NCBI RefSeq assembly: GCF_932526225.1
Contig: NC_064046.1
Span: 15,513,408-15,577,407 of the forward strand
Direction: 5' to 3'
DNA: 64,000 nt
Origin: Nematostella vectensis
Taxonomy: Eukaryota > Cnidaria > Anthozoa > Actiniaria > Edwardsiidae
Shown: piece by piece, positions 35,432 to 47,972 of the stretch
Position numbering within the stretch: position 1 is the first letter of the stretch
Layout of the letters: each line of letters opens with the position of its first letter
The notes under the pieces: generated by a model
What the model was told of the DNA's origin: nothing
Seen by the model: the letters and a program-made list of their open reading frames with translations, nothing else
The model's database searches: none
Program-made: the position numbers and the translations under genes

Positions 35432-38161
35432 GGCTATCAGCGGGAATCGAACCCGGGTCGCTGCGTTAGTAGTCAAGTGCCCGCAACGAAAGACTAACGT
35501 GGCATTGCTGAAGGTAATTTTAATGAAAATTACTTTTAATACTATTGGTATCGTAAACTATCCCAAGCAAAGTCACCATCGGACTGGAGGTTACATTCGG
35601 GAAAAGCTTCAGGGTTACATTCGGGAATTTGTTTTACGAGTGTAACCTCCAAAAGGTTACAATCGATAAATTTTTTTCCGAATGTAAATTCCAAAAAGTA
35701 ACATTAGGAAAAATAAAACAGTATACTCGGAAAAAAGGTATATCAATCTATCGAGCGCTATGCTCTATGTTAGAATCTACTTAATCAATTTATCCAAGGA
35801 ATCTAGTTAGTTCTTGTGTTCATAAAATATGTACAGGATCCTGAACAAAGCATGAGCACATCAAAGATGCTGAGAGTACATAAAAATGTCCCTATACCTT
35901 CTTTTTATGTCATGACACACCAAGAACAGTATAATTAAGTGTCGATATTTAAAAAAAAAAAATTAAGAAAAAAAATAGGCTATCAGCGGGAATCGAACCC
36001 GGGTCGCTGCGTTAGTAGTCAAGTGCCCGCAACGAAAGACTACAAGGCATTGCTGAAGGGAATTGTAATGAAAATTACTTTTAATACTATTGGTATCGTA
36101 TACTATCCCAAGCAAAGTCACCATCGGACTGGAGGTTACATTCGGGAAAAGCTTCAGGGTTACATTCGGGAATTTGTTTTACGAGTGTAACCTCCAAAAG
36201 GTTACAATCGATAAATTTTTTTTCCGAATGTAAATTCCAAAAAGTAACATTAGGAAAAATAAAACAGTATACTCGGAAAAAAGGTATATCAATCTATCGA
36301 GCGCTATGCTCTATGTTAGAATCTACTTAATCAATTTATCCAAGGAATCTAGTTAGTTCTTGTGTTCATAAAATATGTACAGGATCCTGAACAAAGCATG
36401 AGCACATCAAAGATGCTGAGAGTACAAAAAAATGTCCCCATACCTTCTTTTTATGTCATGACACACCCAGAACAGTATAATTAAGTATCGATATTTAAAA
36501 AAAAAATAAAGAAAAAAAAATAGGCTATCAGCGGGAATCGAACCCGGGTCGCTGCGTTAGTAGTCAAGTGCCCGCAACGAAAGACTACAAGGCATTGCTG
36601 AAGGGAATTGTAATGAAAATTACTTTTAATACTATTGGTATCGTAAACTATCCCAAGCAAAGTCACCATCGGACTGGAGGTTACATTCGGGAAAAGCTTC
36701 AGGGTTACATTCGGGAATTTGTTTTACGAGTGTAACCTCCAAAAGGTTACAATCGATAAATTTTTTTCCGAATGTAAATTCCAAAAAGTAACATTCGGAA
36801 AAATAAAACAGTATACTCGGAAAAAAAGGTATATCAATCTATCGAGCGCTATGCTCTATGTTAGAATCTACTTAATCAAGTTTTTCAAGGAATCTAGTTA
36901 GTTCTTGTGTGCATAAAATATGTACAGGATCCTGAACAAAGCATGAGCACATCAAAGATGCTGAGAGTACATAAAAATGTCCCTATACCTTCTTTTTATG
37001 TCATGACACACCAAGAACAGTATAATTAAGTATCGATATTTAAAAAAAAAAAATAAAGAAAACAAAATAGGCTATCAGCGGGAATCGAACCCAGGTCGCT
37101 GCGTTAGTAGTCAAGTGCCCGCAACGAAAGAGTAACGTGGCATTGCTGAAGGGAATTGCAATAAAAATTATTTTTAATACTATTGGTATCGTAAACTATC
37201 CCAAGCAAAGTCACCATCGGGCTGGAGGTTACATTCGGGAAAAGCTTCAGGGTTACATTCGGGAATTTGTTTTACGAGTGTAACCTCCAAAAGGTTACAA
37301 TCGATAGTTTTTTTTTCGAATGTAAATTCCAAAAAGTAACATTAGGAAAAATAAAACAGTATACTCGGAAAAAAAGGTATATCAATCTATCGAGCGCTAT
37401 GCCCTATCTTAGAATCTACTTAATCAAGTTATCCAAGGAATCTAGTTAGTTCTTGTGTTCATAAAATATGTACAGGATCCTGAACAAAGCATGAGCACAT
37501 CAAAGATGCTGAGAGTACAAAAAAATGTCCCCATACCTTCTTTTTATGTCATGACACACCCAGAACAGTATAATTAAGTATCGATATTCAAAAAAAAAAT
37601 AAAGAAAAAAAAATAGGCTATCAGCGGGAATCGAACCCGGGTCGCTGCGTTAGTAGTCAAGTGCCCGCAACGAAAGACTAACGTGGCATTGCTGAAGGGA
37701 ATTGTAATGAAAATTACTTTTAATACTATTGGTATCGTAAACTATCCCAAGCAAAGTCACCATCGGACTGGAGGTTACATTCGGGAAAAGCTTCAGGGCT
37801 ACATTCGGGAATTTGTTTTACGAGTGTAACCTCCAAAAGGTTACAATCGATAATTTTTTTTTCCGAATGTAAATTCCAAAAAGTAACATTAGGAAAAATA
37901 AAACAGTATACTCGGAAAAAAGGTATATCAATCTATCGAGCGCTATGCTCTATGTTAGAATCTACTTAATCAATTTATTCAAGGAATCTAGTTAGTTCTT
38001 GTGTGCATAAAATATGTACAGGATCCTGAACAAAGCATGAGCACATCAAAGATGCTGAGAGTACATAAAAATGTCCCTATACCTTCTTTTTATGTCATGA
38101 CACACCAAGAACAGTATAATTAAGTGTCGATATTTAAAAAAAAAAATTAAGAAAAAAAATA
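35432..38161. repeat. Further partial copy of the U36-U40 order (U66-U70)
   Basis: U66 to U70 follow U36 to U40 at offsets of about 16,360 bp. U68 is a hybrid: it carries ACTACAAGG, the mark of the preceding class, with the AACATTCGG and AGTTTTTCAAGG marks of U38. U70 has lost the CAGCAGG form and reads CAGCGGG. Confidence 0.8.
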
Positions 38162-40880
38162 GGCTATCAGCGGGAATCGAACCCGGGTCGCTGCGTTAGT
38201 AGTCAAGTGCCCGCAACGAAAGACTACAAGGCATTGCTGAAGGGAATTGTAATGAAAATTACTTTTAATACTATTGGTATCGTATACTATCCCAAGCAAA
38301 GTCACCATCGGACTGGAGGTTACATTCGGGAAAAGCTTCAGGGTTACATTCGGGAATTTGTTTTACGAGTGTAACCTCCAAAATGTTACAATCGATAATT
38401 TTTTTCCGAATGTAAATTCCAAAAAGTAACATTAGGAAAAATAAAACAGTATACTCGGAAAAAAGGTATATCAATCTATCGAGCGCTGTGCTCTATGTTA
38501 GAATCTACTTAATCAAGTTATCCAAGGAATCTAGTTAGTTCTTGTGTGCATAAAATATGTACAGGATCCTGAACAAAGCATGAGCACATCAAAGATGCTG
38601 AGAGTACATAAAAATGTCCCTATACCTTCTTTTTATGTCATGACACACCAAGAACAGTATAATTAAGTATCGATATTTAAAAAAAAAATAAAGAAAAAAA
38701 ATAGGCTATCAGCGGGAATCGAACCCAGGTCGCTGCGTTAGTAGTCAAGTGCCCGCAACGAAAGACTAACGTGGCATTGCTGAAGGGAATTGTAATGAAA
38801 ATTACTTTTAATACTATTGGTATCGTAAACTATCCCAAGCAAAGTCACCATCGGACTGGAGGTTACATTCGGGAAAAGCTTCAGGGCTACATTCGGGAAT
38901 TTGTTTTACGAGTGTAACCTCCAAAAGGTTACAATCGATAAATTTTTTTTCCGAATGTAAATTCCAAAAAGTAACATTAGGAAAAATAAAACAGTATACT
39001 CGGAAAAAAGGTATATCAATCTATCGAGCGCTATGCTCTATGTTAGAATCTACTTAATCAATTTATCCAAGGAATCTAGTTAGTTCTTGTGTGCATAAAA
39101 TATGTACAGGATCCTGAACAAAGCATGAGCACATCAAAGATGCTGAGAGTACATAAAAATGTCCCTATACCTTCTTTTTATGTCATGACACACCAAGAAC
39201 AGTATTATTAAGTGTCGATATTTAAAAAAAAAAATTAAGAAAAAAAATAGGCTATCAGCGGGAATCGAACCCGGGTCGCTGCGTTAGTAGTCAAGTGCCC
39301 GCAACGAAAGACTACAAGGCATTGCTGAAGGGAATTGTAATGAAAATTACTTTTAATACTATTGGTATCGTATACTATCCCAAGCAAAGTCACCATCGGA
39401 CTGGAGGTTACATTCGGGAAAAGCTTCAGGGTTACATTCGGGAATTTGTTTTACGAGTGTAACCTCCAAAAGGTTACAATCGATAATTTTTTTCCGAATG
39501 TAAATTCCAAAAAGTAACATTAGGAAAAATAAAACAGTATACTCGGAAAAAAGGTATATCAATCTATCGAGCGCTGTGCTCTATGTTAGAATCTACTTAA
39601 TCAAGTTATCCAAGGAATCTAGTTAGTTCTTGTGTGCATAAAATATGTACAGGATCCTGAACAAAGCATGAGCACATCAAAGATGCTGAGAGTACATAAA
39701 AATGTCCCTATACCTTCTTTTTATGTCATGACACACCAAGAACAGTATAATTAAGTATCGATATTTAAAAAAAAAATAAAGAAAAAAAATAGGCTATCAG
39801 CGGGAATCGAACCCAGGTCGCTGCGTTAGTAGTCAAGTGCCCGCAACGAAAGACTAACGTGGCATTGCTGAAGGGAATTGTAATGAAAATTACTTTTAAT
39901 ACTATTGGTATCGTAAACTATCCCAAGAAAAGTCACCATCGGACTGGAGGTTACATTAGGGAAAAGCTTTAGGGTTACATTCGGGAATTTGTTTCACGAG
40001 TGTAACCTCCAAAAGGTTACAATCGATAATTTTTTCCTGAATGTAAATTCCAAAAAGTAACATTAGGAAAAATAAAACAGTATACTCGGAAAAAAAGGTA
40101 TATCAATCTATCGAGCGCTATGCTCTATGTTAGAATCTACTTAATCAATTTATCCAAGAAATCTAGTTAATTCTTGTGTGCATAAAATATGTACAGGATC
40201 CTGAACAAAGCATGAGCACATCAAAGATGCTGAGAGTACATAAAAATGTCCCTATACCTTCTTTTTATGTCATGACACACCAAGAACAGTATAAATAAGT
40301 ATCGATATTTAAAAAAAAAATAAAGAAAAAAAATAGGCTATCAGCGGGAATCGAACCCAGGTCGCTGCGTTAGTAGTCAAGTGCCCGCAACGAAAGACTA
40401 ACGTGGCATTGCTGAAGGGAATTGTAATGAAAATTAATTTTAATACTATTGGTATCGTAAACTATCCCAAGAAAAGTCACCATCGGACTGGAGGTTACAT
40501 TAGGGAAAAGCTTTAGGGTTACATTCGGGAATTTGTTTTACGAGTGTAACCTCCAAAAGGTTACAATCGATAATTTTTTCCTGAATGTAAATTCCAAAAA
40601 GTAACATTAGGGAAAATAAAACAGTATACTCGGAAAAAAAGGTATATCAATCTATCGAGCGCTATGCTCTATGTTAGAATCTACTTAATCAATTTATCCA
40701 AGGAATCTAGTTAATTCTTGTGTGCATAAAATATGTACAGGATCCTGAACAAAGCATGAGCACATCAAAGATGCTGAGAGTACATAAAAATGTCCCTATA
40801 CCTTCTTTTTATGTCATGACACACCAAAAACAGTATAATTAAGTATCGATATTTAAAAAAAAATAACGAAAAAAAAAATA
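37616..40880. repeat. Two-unit alternation U70-U74 and duplicated U74/U75
   Basis: U70 and U72 are one class (AGGGCTACATTCGG), and U71 and U73 another (ACTACAAGG, ATCGTATACTATCC, CTGTGCTC), spaced 1,088 bp apart. U74 and U75 are adjacent near-copies of the CCCAAGAAAAG / TTACATTAGGG class; U75 differs at AAAATTAATTTTAA and ATTAGGGAAAAT. Confidence 0.85.
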
Positions 40881-43800
40881 GGCTATCAGCGGGAATCGAA
40901 CCCGGGTAGCTGCGTTAGTAGTCAAGTGCCCGCAACGAAAGACTAACGTGGCATTGCTGAAGGGAATTGTAATGAAAATTACTTTTAATACTATTGGTAT
41001 CGTAAACTATCCCAAGCAAAGTCACCATCGGACTGGAAGTTACATTCGGGAAAAGCTTCAGGGTTACATTCGGGAATTTGTTTTACGAGTGTAACCTCCA
41101 AAAGGTTACAATCGATAATTTTTTTTCCGAATGTAAATTCCAAAAAGTAACATTAGGAAAAATAAAACAGTATACTCGGAAAAAAGGTATATCAATCTAT
41201 CGAGCGCTGTGCTCTATGTTAGAATATACTTAATCAAGTTATCCAAGGAATCTAGTTAGTTCTTGTGTGCATAAAATATGTACATGATCCTGAACAAAGC
41301 ATGAGCACATCAAAGATGCTGAGAGTACATAAAAATGTCCCTATACCTTCTTTTTATGTCATGACACACCCAGAACAGTATAATTAAGTATCGATATTTA
41401 AAAAAAAAACAAAGAAGAAAAATAGGCTATCCGCGGGAATCGAACCCTGGTCGCTGCGTTAGTAGTCAAGTGCCCGCAACGAAAGACTAACGTGGCATTG
41501 GTGAAGGGAATTGTAATGAAAATTACTTTTAATACTATTGGTATCGTAAACTATCCCAAGAAAAGTCACCATCGGACTGGAGGTTACATTAGGGAAAAGC
41601 TTTAGGGTTACATTCGGGAATTTGTTTTACGAGTGTAACCTCCAAAAGGTTACAATCGATAATTTTTTCCTGAATGTAAATTCCAAAAAGTAACATTAGG
41701 AAAAATAAAACAGTATACTCGGAAAAAAAGGTATATCAATCTATCGAGCGCTATGCTCTATGTTAGAATCTACTTAATCAATTTATCCAAGGAATCTAGT
41801 TAATTCTTGTGTGCATAAAATATGTACAGGATCCTGAACAAAGCATGAGCACATCAAAGATGCTGAGAGTACATAAAAATGTCCCTATACCTTCTTTTTA
41901 TGTCATGACACACCCAGAACAGTATAGTTAAGTATCGATATTTAAAAAAAAAATAAAGAAAAAAAATAGGCTATCAGCGGGAATCGAACCCGGGTCGCTG
42001 CGTTAGTAGTCAAGTGCCCGCAACGAAAGACTAACGTGGCATTGCTGAAGGGAATTTTAATGAAAATTACTTTTAATACTATTGGTATCGTAAACTATCC
42101 CAAGCAAAGTCACCATCGGACTGGAGGTTACATTCGGGAAAAGCTTCAGGGTTACATTCGGGAATTTGTTTTACGAGTGTAACCTCCAAAACGTTACAAT
42201 CGATAAATTTTTTTCCGAATGTAAATTCCAAAAAGTAACATTAGGAAAAATAAAACAGTATACTCGGAAAAAAAGGTATATCAATCTATCGAGCGCTATG
42301 CTCTATGTTAGAATCTACTTAATCAAGTTATCCAAGGAATCTAGTTAGTTCTTGTGTTCATAAAATATGTACAGGATCCTGAACAAAGCATGAGCACATC
42401 AAAGATGCTGAGATGACAAAAAAATGTCCCCATACCTTTTTTTTATGTCATGACACACCCAGAACAGTATAATTAAGTATCGATATTTAAAAAAAAAAAT
42501 AAAGAAAAAAAAATAGGCTATCAGCGGGAATCGAACCCGGGTCGCTGCGTTAATAGTGAAGTGCCCGCAACGAAAGACTAACGTGGCATTGCTTAAGGGA
42601 ATTGTAATGAAAATTACTTTTAATACTATTGGTATCGTAAACTATCCCAAGCAAAGTCACCATCGGACTGGAGGTTACATTCGGGAAAAGCTTCAGGGTT
42701 ACATTCGGGAATTTGTTTTACGAGTGTAACCTCCAAAAGGTTACAATCGATAATTTTTTTTCCGAATGTAAATTCCAAAAAGTAACATTAGGAAAAATAA
42801 AACAGTATACTCGGAAAAAAGGTATATCAATCTATCGAGCGCTGTGCTCTATGTTAGAATATACTTAATCAAGTTATCCAAGGAATCTAGTTAGTTCTTG
42901 TGTGCATAAAATATGTACATGATCCTGAACAAAGCATGAGCACATCAAAGATGCTGAGAGTACATAAAAATGTCCCTATACCTTCTTTTTATGTCATGAC
43001 ACACCCAGAACAGTATAATTAAGTATCGATATTTAAAAAAAAAACAAAGAAGAAAAATAGGCTATCCGCGGGAATCGAACCCTGGTCGCTGCGTTAGTAG
43101 TCAAGTGCCCGCAACGAAAGACTAACGTGGCATTGGTGAAGGGAATTGTAATGAAAATTACTTTTAATACTATTGGTATCGTAAACTATCCCAAGAAAAG
43201 TCACCATCGGACTGGAGGTTACATTAGGGAAAAGCTTTAGGGTTACATTCGGGAATTTGTTTTACGAGTGTAACCTCCAAAAGGTTACAATCGATAATTT
43301 TTTCCTGAATGTAAATTCCAAAAAGTAACATTAGGAAAAATAAAACAGTATACTCGGAAAAAAAGGTATATCAATCTATCGAGCGCTATGCTCTATGTTA
43401 GAATCTACTTAATCAATTTATCCAAGGAATCTAGTTAATTCTTGTGTGCATAAAATATGTACAGGATCCTGAACAAAGCATGAGCACATCAAAGATGCTG
43501 AGAGTACATAAAAATGTCCCTATACCTTCTTTTTATGTCATGACACACCCAGAACAGTATAGTTAAGTATCGATATTTAAAAAAAAAATAAAGAAAAAAA
43601 ATAGGCTATCAGCGGGAATCGAACCCGGGTCGCTGCGTTAGTAGTCAAGTGCCCGCAACGAAAGACTAACGTGGCATTGCTGAAGGGAATTTTAATGAAA
43701 ATTACTTTTAATACTATTGGTATCGTAAACTATCCCAAGCAAAGTCACCATCGGACTGGAGGTTACATTCGGGAAAAGCTTCAGGGTTACATTCGGGAAT

Positions 43801-44150
43801 TTGTTTTACGAGTGTAACCTCCAAAACGTTACAATCGATAAATTTTTTTCCGAATGTGAATTCCAAAAAGTAACATTAGGAAAAATAAAACAGTATACTC
43901 GGAAAAAAAGGTATATCAATCTATCGAGCGCTATGCTCTATGTTAGAATCTACTTAATCAAGTTATCCAAGGAATCTAGTTAGTTCTTGTGTTCATAAAA
44001 TATGTACAGGATCCTGAACAAAGCATGAGCACATCAAAGATGCTGAGATGACAAAAAAATGTCCCCATACCTTTTTTTTATGTCATGACACACCCAGAAC
44101 AGTATAATTAAGTATCGATATTTAAAAAAAAAAATAAAGAAAAAAAAATA
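40881..44150. repeat. Three-unit block in tandem duplicate (U76-U78, U79-U81)
   Basis: All offsets are 1,635 bp. The pair U77/U80 carries GCTATCCGCGGG, AACCCTGG, GCATTGGTGAAGG and an A-tract reading AAACAAAGAAG, found nowhere else. U78/U81 share AAACGTTACAATCG and the rare GAGATGACAAAA. U76 and U79 agree only in their later parts, and U79 starts with GTTAATAGTGAAG, which also starts U82 and U100. Confidence 0.9.
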
Positions 44151-44696
44151 GGCTATCAGCGGGAATCGAACCCGGGTCGCTGCGTTAATAGTGAAGTGCC
44201 CGCAACGAAAGACTAACGTGGCATTGCTTAAGGGAATTGTAATGAAAATTACTTTTAATACTATTGGTATCGTAAACTATCCCAAGCAAAGTCACCATCG
44301 GACTGGAGGTTACATTCGGGAAAAGCTTCAGGGTTACATTCGGGAATTTGTTTTACGAGTGTAACCTCCAAAAGGTTACAATCGATAAATTTTTTTCCGA
44401 ATGTAAATTCCAAAAAGTAACATTCGGAAAAATAAAACAGTATACTCGGAAAAAAAGGTATATCAATCTATCGAGCGCTATGCTCTATGTTAGAATCTAC
44501 TTAATCAAGTTATTCAAGGAATCTAGTTAGTTCTTGTGTGCATAAAATATGTACAGGATCCTAAACAAAGCATGAGCACATCAAAGATGCTGAGAGTACA
44601 TAAAAATGTCCCTATACCTTCTTTTATGTCATGACACACCAAGAACAGTATAATTAAGTATCGATATTTAAAAAAAAAAATAAAGAAAAAAAAATA

Positions 44697-45242
44697 GGCA
44701 ATCAGCGGTAATCGAACCCAGGTCGCTGCGTTAGTAGTCAAGTGCCCGCAACGAAAGACTAACGTGGCATTGCTGAAGGGAATTGCAATGAAAATTACTT
44801 TTAATACTATTGGTATCGTAAACTATCCCAAGCAAAGTCACCATCGGGCTGGAGGTTACATTCGGGAAAAGCTTCAAGGTTACATTCGGGAATTTGTTTT
44901 ACGAGTGTAACCTCCAAAAGGTTACAATCGATAGTTTTTTTTTTCGAATGTAAATTCCAAAAAGTAACATTAGGAAAAATAAAACAGTATACTCGGAAAA
45001 AAAGGTATATCAATCTATCGAACGCTATGCTCTATTTTAGAATCTACTTAATCAAGTTATTCAAGGAATCTAGTTAGTTCTTCTGTGCATAAAATATGTA
45101 CAGGATCCTGAACAAAGCATGAGCACATCAAAGACGCTGCGAGTACATAAAAATGTCCCTATACCTTCTTTTTATGTCATGACACACTAAGAACAGTATT
45201 ATTAAGTATCGATATTTAAAAAAAAATAAAGAAAAAAAAATA
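44697..45242 (-). pseudogene. U83: tRNA-like segment with damaged B box
   Basis: The plus strand reads GGCAATCAGCGGTAATCG, which changes the B box end (ATTAC for ATTCC) and the acceptor side. The copy U101 (54,513) is the same. It also carries TTCTGTGCATA and GACGCTGCG in its tail, found only in this class. Confidence 0.7.
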
Positions 45243-46334
45243 GGCTATCAGCGGGAATCGAACCCACGTCGCTGCGTTAGTAGTCAAGTGCCCGCAACGA
45301 AAGACTAACGTGGCATTGCTGAAGGTAATTGTAATGAAAATTACTTTTAATACTATTGGTATCGTAAACTATCCCAAGCAAAGTCACCATAGGACTGGAG
45401 GTTACATTCGGGAAAAGCTTCAGGGTTACATTCGGGAATTTGTTTTACGAGTGTAACCTCCAAACGGTTACAATCGATAATTTTTTTTCCGAATGTAAAT
45501 TCCAAAAAGTAACATTAGGAAAAATAAAACAGTATACTCGGAAAAAAAGGTATATCAATCTATAGAGCGCTATGCTCTATCTTAAAATCTACTTAATCAA
45601 GTTATCCAAGGAATCTAGTTAGTTCTTGTGTGCATAAAATATGTACAGGATCCTGAACAAAGCATGAGCACATCAAAGATGCTGAGAGTACATAAAAATG
45701 TCCCTATACCTTCTTTTTATGTCATGACACACCAAGAACAGTATTATTAAGTATCGATATTTAAAAAAAAATAAAGAAAAAAAAATAGGCTATCAGCGGG
45801 AATCGAACCCACGTCGCTGCGTTAGTAGTCAAGTGCCCGCAACGAAAGACTAACGTGGCATTGCTGAAGGGAATTGTAATGAAAATTACTTTTAATACTA
45901 TTGGTATCGTAAACTATCCCAAGCAAAGTCACCATCGGACTGGAGGTTACATTCGGGAAAAGCTTCAGGGTTACATTCGGGAATTTGTTTCACGAGTGTA
46001 ACCTCCAAACGGTTACAATCGATAATTTTTTTTCCGAATGTAAATTCCAAAAAGTAACATTAGGAAAAATAAAACAGTATACTCGGAAAAAAAGGTATAT
46101 CAATCTATCGAGCGCTATGCTCTATCTTAAAATCTACTTAATCAAGTTATCCAAGGAATCTAGTTAGTTCTTGTGTGCATAAAATATGTACAGGATCCTG
46201 AACAAAGCATGAGCACATCAAAGATGCTGAGAGTACATAAAAATGTCCCTATACCTTCTTTTTATGTCATGACACACCAAGAACAGTATAATTAAGTATC
46301 GATATTTAAAAAAAAAAATAAAGAAAACAAAATA
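45243..46334 (-). pseudogene. U84-U85: tRNA-like segment with a fully paired T stem
   Basis: These two units, and their copies U102 (55,059) and U103 (55,605), read AACCCACG on the plus strand where others read AACCCGGG or AACCCAGG. On the minus strand the T stem becomes GTGGG with CCCGC, so the outer 49-65 pair forms (G-C) and only one wobble remains. In the common form that pair is C-C. The change may be closer to the ancestral tRNA, or a chance mutation spread by duplication. Confidence 0.55.
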
Positions 46335-47972
46335 GGCTATCAGCGGGAATCGAACCCAGGTCGCTGCGTTAGTAGTCAAGTGCCCGCAACGAAAGACTAA
46401 CGTGGCATTGCTGAAGGGAATTGCAATGAAAATTATTTTTAATACTATTGGTATCGTAAACTATCCCAAACAAAGTCACCATCGGGCTGGAGGTTACATT
46501 CGGGAAAAGCTTCAGGGTTACATTCGGGAATTTGTTTTACGAGTGTAACCTCCAAAAGGTTACAATCGATAGTTTTTTTTTCGAATGTAAATTCCAAAAA
46601 GTAACATTAGGAAAAATAAAACAGTATACTCGGAAAAAAAGGTATATCAATCTATCGAGCGCTATGCTCTATGTTAGAATCTACTTAATCAAGTTATCCA
46701 AGGAATCTAGTTAGTTCTTGTGTGCATAAAATGTGTACAGGATCCTGAACAAAGCATGAGCACATCAAATATGCTGAGAGTACATAAAAATGTCCCTATA
46801 CCTTCTTTTTATGTCATGACACACCAAGAACAGTATAATTAAGTATCGATATTTAAAAAAAAAATAAAGAACAAAAAATAGGCTATCAGCGGGAATCGAA
46901 CCCGGGTCGCTGCGTTAGTAGTCAAGTGCCCGCAACGAAAGACTAACGTGGCATTGCTGAAGGGAATTGCAATGAAAATTATTTTTAATACTATTGGTAT
47001 CGTAAACTATCCCAAACAAAGTCACCATCGGGCTGGAGGTTACATTCGGGAAAAGCTTCAGGGTTACATTCGGGAATTTGTTTTACGAGTGTAACCTCCA
47101 AAACGTTACAATCGATAGTTTTTTTTTCGAATGTAAATTCCAAAAAGTAACATTAGGAAAAATAAAACAGTATACTCGGAAAAAAAGGTATATCAATCTA
47201 TCGAGCGCTATGCTCTATGTTAGAATCTACTTAATCAAGTTATCCAAGGAATCTAGTTAGTTCTTGTGTGCATAAAATGTGTACAGGATCCTGAACAAAG
47301 CATGAGCACATCAAATATGCTGAGAGTACATAAAAATGTCCCTATACCTTCTTTTTATGTCATGACACACCAAGAACAGTATAATTAAGTATCGATATTT
47401 TAAAAAAAAATAAAGAACAAAAAATAGGCTATCAGCGGGAATCGAACCCGGGTCGCTGCGTTAGTAGTCAAGTGCCCGCAACGAAAGACTAACGTGGCAT
47501 TGCTGAAGGGAATTGCAATGAAAATTATTTTTAATACTATTGGTATCGTAAACTATCCCAAACAAAGTCACCATCGGGCTGGAGGTTACATTCGGGAAAA
47601 GCTTCAGGGTTACATTCGGGAATTTGTTTTACGAGTGTAACCTCCAAAAGGTTACAATCGATAGTTTTTTTTTCGAATGTAAATTCCAAAAAGTAACATT
47701 AGGAAAAATAAAACAGTATACTCGGAAAAAAAGGTATATCAATCTATCGAGCGCTATGCTCTATGTTAGAATCTACTTAATCAAGTTATCCAAGGAATCT
47801 AGTTAGTTCTTGTGTGCATAAAATGTGTACAGGATCCTGAACAAAGCATGAGCACATCAAATATGCTGAGAGTACATAAAAATGTCCCTATACCTTCTTT
47901 TTATGTCATGACACACCAAGAACAGTATAATTAAGTATCGATATTTTAAAAAAAAATAAAGAACAAAAAATA
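46335..47972. repeat. Three successive near-identical units (U86, U87, U88)
   Basis: Three units, each 546 bp, share GCAATGAAAATTATT, CCCAAACAAAG, CATCGGGCTGG, CGATAGTTTTTTTTTCG, AAAATGTGTACAGG and TCAAATATGC. U86 alone reads AACCCAGG and U87 alone AAACGTTACAATCG. The trio recurs at 56,152-57,789 (U104-U106) in the second 18-unit copy. This is single-unit amplification inside a higher-order block. Confidence 0.9.
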
